Shown here in pieces: positions 35,801-48,400 of a stretch of DNA of 57,500 nucleotides; the stretch's first letter is position 1, and each line of letters begins with the position of its first letter. This DNA is from Chrysomallon squamiferum (Eukaryota; Mollusca; Gastropoda; Neomphalida; Peltospiridae): contig CM022672.1 in assembly GCA_012295275.1 (NCBI GenBank), positions 28,275,972-28,333,471 on the forward strand. The letters are read 5' to 3'. Both the position numbers and the translations under genes were made by a program. The notes under the pieces were generated by a model, which saw only the letters and a list, made by a program, of their open reading frames with translations, searched no databases and was not told the origin of the DNA.

Positions 35801-35900
35801 TAATGCATATAAATAAGGATTATAAATTCCCTCCCCCCCCCTGATATTTTTATTTACTAGTTGCAACATTTGAAGTAATTGTTATGTGGAAGATACAGAA
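32897..35900. other. Convergent 3' flanks, no gene seen
   Basis: The 3' regions of the zinc-finger (plus) and Tudor (minus) genes meet here. AT-rich, with T-runs at 33965-33986 and multiple AATAAA motifs on both strands, including TTTATT near 35850, about 45 bp beyond the Tudor stop. Holds an internal duplication (33584-33735 and 35205-35345). Confidence 0.5.
33584..33735 (+). repeat. Local duplication, copy 1 (copy 2 at 35205-35345)
   Basis: Both copies contain AAAATGATGAAATAAAACAA, then (T/C)TAGCATTT, then TAAAATTGTT(T/C)CCAT, then a GATCT(T)TG(T) segment and GTTGAA(A/G)GAATT, in the same order and orientation about 1.6 kb apart. Function and family unknown. Confidence 0.6.
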
Positions 35901-38900
35901 TTAGTTGAATGATTGTTTTCTGTCAGGACAACTGTAAGCTACATGCTGGTGAGAATGACACAAAGTACACTGCCGCTTGCTAGGCACCCAGCTACTGATC
36001 TGTTCTGATTTCTTCTGAGGGGAACAAGAAGTTACATATCTATCTCCTCTGTTCAGCAAATCATCAACAAAACTGATATCTTGAAAATCATCATCATTGT
36101 CTGGAGAATCATCAAGTTCCAAGTCTTCAAAATACTCAGGAATTACATTATGCAACATATTATCAACTGATTTGGTGTACCATGGTTCTTCATCCTTTTC
36201 TAAGTTTTTAAAACATTTCATCTCTTCATTCTGGGTCTGGTCACAAGTATCGGTTAACAACCTCTCAACTCTGTTATCATCAAACTTATCCACTTCTGAA
36301 GTTTTATCAACACAAAGGACATCCTTGACAATAGATAACAGAGACTCACTAGCCCTGATATTTTTCTTTTCTTGTGCTTTATTAACACATTGATTCAAAT
36401 CATCTGCCTCCCACCAATCTGTAACAGAAACCTTTCTGTTTTCTGAAGATCTCCGTGATTTCTTTTGAGTAGAATGCTTACTGCTTTTATTTTGCAGTTT
36501 TGCAGGAAGATATTTTTTTGCAACTGAATCAACAGACTTTATACTTTCTGATTTGTCAGTATTCCTGCCACTGTGTAAAGGTGGTGGTGCTGATCCCTCA
36601 TATGATCTTGATACTGCTGCTAAATCTAACTTTGCCACACTAGATGAATGGAATGCTTCTTTAAAATATGACTTTGAATTATTTTTAGAGACAGAAGAAT
36701 TGCGTTTACGGAAAGCTGAATTGCTTTCAGAAGATGCTACAGGATTTTGCATTCCATCAACTGATCTCGATACAGAATGTTTTAAATCATAACTCTTCAC
36801 ACCATCATACTTGTTGTGTTTTGGAAAATTAGACATCGGCATATTCACCTGATTATCTAGTAAAGTAGAATGAGTATCAAGCCAGTCTGTATGACCAGAT
36901 TTTGTTCTGTTTTCACATGCGAGATTATCAGCATTTGAAAGTTTTGTTTCTCTATTTTCACCATCATTGGTGGTTTTTCTCATTTTATAATCAGTCGTCC
37001 TGCTTTCAGTCTCTCGCTGATGTTTTTGTAGCGCTGCAGGAAATTCTTCATCTGTGCAAATCTTTGCAGCTGAATCCAGTTGCCTCAGGGCCAGAGTTTT
37101 CAGGTGTTTGTCTCTGTTGTTTTGTTTACTATCTGATTTGCCTTGCCCATCAGATACACAGCTGGCCCTGGTACAGTAATGAGATAAGTTATTTAACTGA
37201 GAATCAGGTGATGTCACATTACCACCAGTCGACATGTTATCTTTCCACTGGTCAGAAACTCTGTTTGTTTTTAAATTAGGAACTGCAACAAGAGAAAACT
37301 AAATTAAATCCATAAAAAGCTAAAAATAAAATAATAATAAAAAATGCACACTGTTTTCTACAATATAACATGAAGTATGACAAGGAAAATACAAAGACTT
37401 TAGCTAAATCTTCTGAAAAGACATTAATCTAAAGAATCTCAACTAAATTATAAAATAATTAAAATTAAAATAAATGATTTGAAGATGATTTTTAAATCAT
37501 GTATACATTTGTAATGTTTATTTCTATGTTATTATCAAAACCACAGGTTTATAAAAGACAAATTATTTACTGATATACGGAATGAGCTGAGGGGCCTGTT
37601 CATTATCTGTCTGAACCTGAACACTGCAACATGTCTGTATATCTGTCTGCATGAAGGTTTCTCGAGTTGTTGGTTTTGTTATATCAATTTTCACACCAGG
37701 CTGTTGTATTGAAATAAGCAGAACTAAGTATCGCAGCCTCAGGTTTCTGAGAAGTGAAATTTAGCAGTTACATCAGATTACAATTATGATATGCATTTAG
37801 AAGCACTATTGCAGGAATTAGTAAATTCTCACTGATACAGTCATTTATTACTCTTATCCACTATAAAAATAACATACCAAAGCTTAAGTTATTTAATAAT
37901 TCACAAAGACATTGTTATATAATACAAAATATCTATAGTTTTCAGAAAAGATAAAAAATGAAACCTGGATAAAGACAAAACTGGTCACAAGAGAATCAGT
38001 ATGATAAGGTTAATATATGTTATATCATACAGACTCAGACTGCTCTGTATAATTACCATACAAAACAAGTGAAAAAAGTATCTTAGCAAATCCTGCTGCC
38101 AAACACATATCGCAGCAAGACCAAAGTTTCAAGATCTGTATGACCCATTTATCACAAATACTGAGAATAAAGTTCTCCGTGACCTGCATGTACATGAAAT
38201 GGAAGTGTGGGTTGTGCAAGCCCCCACTTGTCCGGTCATTTGTTTTTCTTCAGAACCCAGACACTTCCTTGCCTCCAGTATATTTATATTACTACAAATG
38301 TTGACAAAATGTAATTTGGCTGCTAATTAATAAACTACATTTATTTGACAGTAAACAGTTATTACACATGGTTAAATAGAAATTTAATTATTAATTTAAC
38401 GGCAGTTTATTTACTTACCACAATTATTAATACACTTTTTTTTTTTTATAATTGATTTATATTTCCCTATTTCATATAAAGAGACTAGAAAACATTAAAA
38501 TTATATACATGTAAAATTATTACTTTAATAAGATTATCTGTAGTTAGGATATAGAAAAGAAATGTAGCCCTTAAAACAGTTTCATAGATAGGCAGATTAA
38601 TGTTAAAACAAAGATGAGATTATCTATCTTCAGTCACAGTTTGTATGTATAAAAATCGATGATCCAAAGCTTGTGACTAAATAAAAAGCTGAGTCTGTTC
38701 ATCTTGTGTTTAAAAAAGTTTACATAAAGTGTTATTATGTTTAAATAAGATCTGTATAAAGCACTATCTGCTCATTATATTACATAAATGTCAACTAATG
38801 CCTGGCTTCTTTATGTGTGGTCATATAAGGCTGGTCTTATTCAATAATCAATTTGCCTCATTTGATTATGTTTTTTGATTCTTTTATCACCAACTGTCAG

Positions 38901-41900
38901 TTCTTCAGTGCTATTGTGTATGGACCAAAAAAACCCAAAAAAATCACAAACATGCTGATAAGAAGGGAATTAATAACACACTATCTGACTATCCTATTCT
39001 TCATTTATTCATAAATAAAGCTCACTGTACTGATTATTTAGAATAGTGCATAAATAAAACTTAACTGAAAATAATTCAGTAAGCATAAGTATCTTTTTAT
39101 TTATTTGGGGGGCTGCACAGGTAAATAATTCTACAGAAAAATAAAAACAAGAATTTTATTTAAAATTATTTTAGTATAATGAAATACCTGTCAAGATTAT
39201 CAGAGAGAATTTTGTCTCTCATTTCAGTCTGAATACTCAGATATTTTGTTGGTGACACTTCGTTTACAGTAATTCCTGCTATATTCCAAAATTCTTCCAA
39301 GCATTCACAATACAGGTCCATTAGCTTTTTCACTTGATTATTTTTCTGTAAGATCTGAAAATATATATATATTTTTTTTTTAATGTCATTCTGTAATTTT
39401 TTTATAAGATCTAAATAATATTTTTTTAAATATTTGAAGACTCAAAATCACACACAAAAATAAAAAATAAAAATTCACCCTATTCTTTTTGGTCACATTT
39501 AATTTTTTACAAAAAAACACTAAATGCCACTGTGAAAAACTGTAATTTTCACATGAATTAGAATGTTCAATTCACATTGAAAAAGACACTAAATTTTGAC
39601 TAATTTCTAATTATGTGTTCTTGCCAAACAATAAATCAACCCAAAACAGGTATGTATCATCAGTTTTGTTTTGGAAACTAAACTGTTCTGAATTAAAATT
39701 TACTTACATTTTTGTTAAAGATGACCCATTTCTCACAAATACTGAGAATAAAGTTCTGTGTGACATCAGCAGCACTAAGGATATAAACAATATTAATAAA
39801 GTTAAAACACACCAACAAAATAACAAAATTTTTGATATATTTTCTTAAGTTAATTTGTAAAAAAACTGATATTTTGCCTCCATTACAAATGGTCAGTGTG
39901 TTTGACAGAATAGGGGTCAATGTGCCAAAAAAATTTGGGATGGGGAAAGTGTGACTATATCATGCAAGTCCAGCCAGACAATGGAAGCCAGTCACAGAGG
40001 TGCAAGTGACCTTGTTTTGGCCAGGGAAAACTGGTGGTCAAGAACACATAAAAGGACGGTTCTTCTACCTCTATCCACACCTGGACATTGGTTTTCATGA
40101 TTTTCATGAGTGTGACATTGGAATGTACCATCCAAGACATTCAATAACTCTTGAACTATCTAAGGTATTTTAGAATGTTAGCAGACAGAAGCAGTTCATG
40201 GTATGATGAACGGTTCTGATAAAATAGTTTAGACACCCAGAAAATTCATGGGAGGTAACAGACAATGAGCTCTGGTTACTGTCCATGTCAGGAAAAGGGG
40301 GTACTAGACAAGTTCAACCAGTACTTTCTTCAACCCAGAGGACAAGCTGTGAGGAGGTTACATACATTGTTACTGATGTCATCTTAAGAAGGTGAATCAA
40401 TCTAACTTCTAAGACTTAATTATTGTTGTTTTTGTAGGTTATCGGATCTGTTTTCATAAATAGATCACTTGGATTGTTTTCCAATCCAACCAGTGCCATG
40501 TGATTATTTTGTTAAAGGTCTTTGCTTGAAAAGATCTCAAGCTGCTAATGCAAAATGAATAGCTCAGTGTTGTAGTAGGTGTCTTTTCTGTTTATCTGTT
40601 TAAACCTGATTTACAAGATATCTTCTTACAATTAAAAAAAAAAAAAATTTAATAACACATTTTTTTCTCTTAATTTTTATGCAGAAGCTAACAATCTTAA
40701 GTTATTCATGTTGATAAGCCAGTAATTTATAAACTTATGAAATGAATACTGTTGAATGGCTAAAGGCATCAATTTTATGAACTTGTTTATATTTCAACTT
40801 GCAGAAATAGGAAGTAGCACACTATATGCACAATATATTATATTTGTTATAGCTATCCATTTCATTGCTTTCCTGTTATTACAGCACTTAACCTCATCTA
40901 TTGTAAAAACATATATTAGTGGAATAAGTAGCTGGCACAAATTTAAGGTGAGGGAAACCCTAGAAGGCATTTTTGTTATTTCAGACTTACTTGAAGGACT
41001 ATGTAGGAGACATGCAACCCTATCACTTTGTCAAATTTGGAGAAAATTCTGGCTGCAGCATCAAATATTTGTTCATCTCAGTTTGAGGCCGATTCATTTG
41101 CAAAACCTTTCAAACTGGCCTCTTTTGCATTTTTATTGGTGGGGGAACTAACAGCCAGAACACAGGTGGACAATTCAAACAGAGCGCTTGGAGTATAGGA
41201 TATTACCTTCAAGTTTTGATATGGAGAAAAACACATCTGCCAGCTGAAACATCTAATAAGGAAATCGAAGAATGATCAAAGAGGTAATGGGTATCTACGG
41301 TACCTGGACAGTTTGGCAAGTGAAAATGTCTGTCCAGTGCAAGGTTTGTATAAATCATGATGTAAGATTGGTTCAACCCAGCTTCTTTCTTATCATGATG
41401 GTAAGTCATTAACCAGGTACCAGTTTAACTCTGTTCTCAAACACATATTAGAGTCTAGAAATGTAAAAAGTAAATATTATAAATCACATATCATTAGGTT
41501 AGGAGCAGCAAAAGATGCCCCAGCTAGGGGGCCACCAGAGGATACAATTAAACAGTGGGGCAGGTGGTGATTGGGGGACTGCAGGAGGTGTATTTGGCTG
41601 CCATGAGAAATCTAATGTCATATTTAAATAATAAAATTGCTGATTGTAAGGAAGCATGAAGTGTGGATAATAGGATCTTCCATTGTCTCCACTTGGCATG
41701 AATCTAGACACAGAAAAGGCAACCTAGGTTTGCAGCAGGATGGTATCAAGATAAAAGGGGAATGCAAGGAGACAGCTAGACAGTTCCAATTTAGAAAAGT
41801 TGAAAAGGGGATATTCATATAGATATAAATGATTGTATATATATTATCATTTTTTTTTTTTTTTTAATCTAGGCATTAATACAAATTATTTATAATACCT

Positions 41901-44900
41901 AATAAACCCATTTAATGTCAGGAAAATACAGCTAGTGTTGTGTTTAGTGGTAATTGGTGGCAGGGAGGTAATGGCCGAAGGGAATTAACTCTAGTTAACT
42001 GGCCTTTGTAATATAAGCGCAATATGTGCAGAAATCAGTCTATTCCATTTGAGTGCCATTTCAGCCACAAAATTATCCCACTCCCCTACCACATAAATGT
42101 AAATGTGATATTCATAATAATGCTCTTGAGTCTTTTCAAGGAGGACTGATTATAGCTCATGTCAGCATTGTAGTGTTCTCCCTACTATTTTATTATTTTT
42201 TATAAAATATAAATAAAAATAAAATATAAAATCTTTTCAAAGTGTCAAATTAGAAATAGTAAGTAAATTTGCCTTCTGATCCAGTGTCTTGAATGTATCA
42301 GCATTTGACCCAAGATGTGAGCAAATTCTGTATGATAGCCAGTCCTGCCTGATAAATTCTATAGGAAAATAATAAGAGGAGATACATAAAATGAGATGGA
42401 TTTACTAACTGATAATGCAGGTTTCCATTCAGTATGTTATGATTTTTTTATTTATGGCTGCTTATATTTTATTATTAGCAAACATTAGTGTCATAAATTT
42501 TAAAATATTCAAAATATATTAACACTGCCAGAAGATCTACTAAATGAAGTTGTTACATTCTAAACTTGATAACTTTAACCTTATTTATTTCTTATAATTT
42601 TGAGGAAGTTTATAAACTTACTCGGATAAACCGCTTTTCAGAATCTTTCAGAACTTGTTGTAAGCAACTCCCAAAGTTGAAACATTCTGACAAATATGGA
42701 AATGAAAGTAATTAAATAGAACAAAAAAAAAAAGCAGGAAAAGAATACACCAAACCATATATATAAATACACATTTCTGTAACATTCAGCTGCTTGAACT
42801 AAACAAATATCATTGTATGTAATAAAAATAAAACATGAGTACTCTGAAATTAACTATTAATGCACAGATGGTATCTGTACTGGTATTTGTATTAAAATGT
42901 TCAAATATAATTTCAACTTACTTGTAAGTTTTGTTTGTTTGCAAATCAATATTAATTAGTAATAAAGTTTAGCAAAACAAAGAGAGTTTAATAAAATAAT
43001 GTGGAATTATAAAAAGTTGTACAGTGCCATTTATTCATGTTCAGCTTAAATTACTAAATATTTATACTTGTGTTGTGTCATGTTTTGCATGGAGGGAACT
43101 TAGCTCAAATTTATAGCTAAAGTAATAATAAAAAAATATTTTAATATTTATAAGAGCTACAAACAAACAAAACCTACTAAATAAATACAAACTATTTAAG
43201 CAATTTACATGCTGTTATAATTGATACAGTGTTGTATATGAATGAATATAAATAAAACTCATATAAATGAAACTAATTTTCTTTTCTTTTTTATAGAACG
43301 ATTTTATTTTCATTTATACTTTACTCATTTCCCTTATTTCTAACAAAAATTTCTAGAATGTAGTCTAAACCAATATACATCATCCTTGTATGGTTGGTGT
43401 TTGATGTGTGTAATAAATCTTGAAATGTCAACATATTTAACTGTTATGAACTATTTGACCATTCTCAAAATAAATGTTTTAAATGCAATCCTTTAATTAA
43501 CACTATTGTACTGTCTCACCACTGTATGAATCTAGAACAGACAAGATTAGATCCTGTGAGTCTGGTTTCTTTACACCTTGCTCCACTAGAACATCTAGAA
43601 CTGATAGCAACCCAGCAGGTTGATGTTCTTCATCTGAAGAAAACAGAAAAATCTAAATAATTTAAAATCAAAATAATTGTTTCTTCTTAAAATTGAAATC
43701 ATAGTTGTAAAAAGTATTTATTTATTTATTTATTTAGAGATAATTGCAATACAAATTTGTTTTCTTATTATTTTATTTTATTTTACATAAGTGAACTATT
43801 TTTTTTGTTTAAAACAAAACAACCAAAATAAATAAATAAATAATAATAAAAAAGAAAGATCAAATGTAAATATACAAAGCACAAAGTATCAAAACTTACT
43901 GCATTAGAACGCTTATTTTTGCATTTCTCTGTATGCAATATCATGTTAAAGGAGTAATGTCGAGCTAAATTTATCATCACATTTGAATGTTGTATTTATT
44001 GTAAAATCTAGTATTATAAAAAATAGTTTTTGAAAGTATACAAAAATATATATGTTTTCAATTTCTAGAGTACTCATTTATCTAAAGATTTTATATTTGA
44101 AGCAACCTAAAATATATATATTTTTTAATTACTGTTAACTGTTTAAAGATCTTAACAATTTAATTAATTCATATATGGCAACAATGAGACAATATATTTA
44201 TTTAGGATTTATTGTTATTAATGTTTCTGGTTTAATATTTTTACCTGCTGGAACCATTCTGTAAAACTTCTCACGAACTGCAGCGAAGTCAGAACATTCA
44301 GACTGAAGTAGAATCTAAATAAATGTTCATACAAAAAATAAAAGAAAGAAAGAAAAAAGAATAAATTCAAGGCATGCAGTTTAATAAAAAAAAAAAAAAA
44401 GAAGAAGAAAAAAAATAACATATAAGTCAAGCACATAGCCAGTGTTTGTAAAGATGTTCTTTATCTTAAGATACAAATGTTTATTTTTTAATTTGAATGA
44501 TAGCAACAAAAATATCTGCATGTTATTAATAATACTTTAAATTAGTTTGTTTTATAATGTTTTTGTATTAACCACTTGATTTCTAAACATTAACAAATAA
44601 ACTGACCTGCTGAAGCTGTTTGGATATTTCATACAATTCAATTTCATTCATCTGTTTGATCAATGTTGCTTCAGTTTCATCCAGTTCCTCTCTACTGAGA
44701 AACAACTTTTTTTTTTGTATAGGCCTTATTTAATATTACAGTATTATTCCAATATTTGTTTACCAAAACATGTTAACACACTCTGTTTATTTACATTTAT
44801 CAGTAACAGCAGCTGTTTACATTATTTTACACTGACTTTATTATAATCAAATAAATATTAATAAAAGTTGTCAGTCATTTTTAACATTCTTAGCTGGATC

Positions 44901-45408
44901 AGGCCTCTCAGCAGAAAAACCTGTTAAATAACATTAAAGTGATGAATTTTTATTAATGCCTACATCAGTCAGCAGTAATTTGATGAATTCAATTAGACTT
45001 GCAAAACATAATCAACTTATCTTTAAAAATGTGTTGTTGTTTTTTTTGACTAATTCCTGTAAGATCTGCATTAGTTTCTCTTCTTTGATTTAAAGTATTC
45101 AGGGATTTAATGTATAAAACAGAAATGAAAAAAATATGAAAAACCTGTAATCTTTATCAGAAGATTTTGTCGAATAATTGCATGCAGATGAATATGTCTG
45201 TGCTGACTGAACAGAAAAACCTTTAACATTTGTCAAATCTGCAATGAGATAGAAATGTTAAAAAATATAACATTTTACTTTATTTCTGATAAAAATATGA
45301 CTATAAAGTTATAAGTTTAAGATTTTATATAAATTAGTTGTTAATGAATTAGGTGTGTGATCACATAATAACAGTATATTTAAAAATAGCAAATATAAAT
45401 AGTATAAA

Positions 45409-45449
<41 letters not shown>

Positions 45450-48400
45450 CAGTAACATAACAACAACAACAACAAATTATTTCTAAATTACTTTGTAACT
45501 GGTCTCCATGTATTTTTTTGATAGGTGTTAATGGATGAAGCTTCTTTTGTTCTTCAGTTGCTGTTGTTTTGTTGACAGCATTCTTCTTTGCAGGAACGAC
45601 CACTTCTGACTTGAATGCTTTCTCTGGTGATTCTGTAAATTCTTTAATCAGAGCAATTTTGCTGCCGATTGTGACATCATTCATGTGGGAATTTGTCTGA
45701 CCAATTGTCAAATCTGTCATTTCTTTAAAATAAAAATAAATAAAAATAATAACCAACAACAACAATAATACAGATTTTAACATGCAGAAATTATCAAAAT
45801 AGATCATTAAAAGCTTTTTAAAAGTTGTTATAGATAGTATTAGATATATGATACATGCAAAATTGATATCATATATAGGTAACATCATAAAGATATCTAT
45901 AATGTGTATAGCTCTCATGATAACAGTGTTGGCAATGTATATAGCTGAGCTGTGATAACACAATATGTAATGTGTACACTGAGCTGTGATAACACAATAT
46001 GTAACATGTACACTGAGATGTGATAACACGATATGTAACATGTACACTGAGATGTGATAACACAATATGTAATGTGTACACTGAGCTGTGATAACACAAT
46101 ATGTAACATGTACACTGAGATGTGATAACACAATATGTAATGTGTACACTGAGATGTGATAACACAATATGTAACATGTACACTGAGATGTGATAAACAC
46201 ACTGAGATGTGATACACAAACATGTACACTGAGATGTGATAACACAATATGTAACATGTACACTGAGATGTGATAATACAATATGTAATGTGTACACTGA
46301 GATGTGATGTAATATAACATGTACACTGAGAATACACAATATGTAACATGTACACTGAGATGTGATAATGTACACTGAGATGTGATATATGTAACATGTA
46401 CACTGAGATGTGATAACACAAATGTAACATGTACACTGAGCTGTGATAACAAATGTAATGTATGTGATAACACAATATGTAACATGTACACTGAGCTGTG
46501 ATAACACAATATGTAATGTGTACACTGAGATGTGATAACACAATATGTAACATGTACATGTACACTGTACACTGAGATGTGATAACACAATATGTAATGT
46601 GTACACTGAGATGTGATAACATAGTATGATAACATAGTATGCAACATGTACACTGAGATGTGATAACATAGTATGTAACATGTACACTGAGATGTGATAA
46701 CACAATATGTAACATGTACACTGAGCTGTGATAAGAATATGTAATGTGTACACTGAGCTGTGATAACACAATATGTAACATGTACACTGAGCTGTGATAA
46801 CACAATATGTAACGTACACTGAGATGTGATAACACAATATGTAACATGTACACTGAGATGTGATAACACAATATGTAACATGTACACTGAGATGTGATAA
46901 CAGACAATGTATATAGCTGAGCTGTGATAACACAATATGTAACATGTACACTGAGATGTGATAACACGATACGTAACATGTACACTGAGATGTGATAACA
47001 CAATATGTAACACAATATGTAACATGTACACTGAGATGTGATAACACAACATGTAACATGTACACTGATGTAACATGTACACTGAGATGATGTGATAACT
47101 GAGATGTGATAACACAATATGTAACATGTACACTGAGATGTGATACCACAATATGTAACATGTACACTATGTAACATGTACACTGAGATGTGATAACACA
47201 ATATATGATAACACAATGTAAATGTACACTGAGATGTGATAACACAATATGTAATGTGTACACTGAGATGTGATAACACACTGAGATGTGATAACACAAT
47301 ATGTAATGTGTACACTGAGATGTGATAACACAATATGTAATATGTACACTGAGATGTGATAACACAATATGTAACATGTACACTGAGATGTGATAACACA
47401 ATATGTAATGTGTACACTGAGATGTGATAACACAATATGTAATTTGTACACTGAGATGTGATAACTATATACAGACAAATGATCCTACCCCAGGTATCTT
47501 CAGTGAGAGGCGTATCTTCTTGAACATTCTGTATGTCTCTCTGTAGTTCAATTTTAGTCTCTTTCTGTCTCTCACTGTCCATCATCTTCTCCAGTGAGCC
47601 TGGAGATGCCAGTGCTGTTTTGAAAATCTCTGACATATCAAAACCAGGTACCACAACTGGAGGAGAAACAGTGTCAGGTGAAAGTCCACCCTTATCTGAG
47701 TTTAGAGACAAAGTTTCTTTACAATTTTGAGGTATTTCACTTGCTTCTTTACTTGGTTCTTGCAGGAAGATTTTCTTTGTATTTCTGGATTCTTTTGTAA
47801 ATGTTTTCTCAATGTTGCTAGATTTTTGTGAAAATGTTTTGACAGTATCATTTGCTTCAATTTCATCTACAAAAATATTACAATGAAAACAATATATTAT
47901 TTAATTATGCCATATATACATAGAAAACTACCAAAAGGCAGTAACTTACTTATTTAATTTTTCATTAGGAAAACATTTTGAAAAAGCCTACCTCGCTCTT
48001 CTGCTCCAATATTTTCATACCATTCATAATAGGAGCTGGGCAGAACATGAGTTACATCCCTGACAAACTGAGGAACACTGACCAGAAGATCTGTCGGCTA
48101 TTTTTAAATAAATAAATTAAAATGTATCGTGTATATTGCTATGATAATTTTCACTTCAGTATTAGAAAAGGAAACTCAGCATATACAGGGTGTCTGTAAA
48201 GTTACTGTAAGTTATTTGTAATAAAGAAATGTCATGGTTAGACTAAAAAAAAAATCAAAAAATAAATTTATTACATCAGAAAATATTGTAACAATATAAG
48301 GAATCGATTTCATTTAGTACAGTTGTGATAAATGTTCAAACTGTAAGCCATTAGCTTCAGTGCATTCTCAACAACATGCAAGCACACTGTGACAAACTTT

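Noticed and set aside
36097-37279. Plus-strand ORFs of 79-125 codons
   Set aside because: Shadows of the last Tudor exon on the minus strand.
41499-41818. Minus-strand ORFs with Pro/Trp-rich peptides
   Set aside because: Antisense to the recombinase/SGNH remnant; no domain of their own.
45918-47466. CRISPR-like array
   Set aside because: Units are head-to-tail with no unique spacers, and the context is a eukaryotic intron.
45361-47711. Three overlapping minus-strand ORFs of 510-598 codons
   Set aside because: They lie in the 34-bp minisatellite, which is stop-free in all three frames. Only the ends of two of them coincide with real exons (7 and 8) of the Tudor gene.
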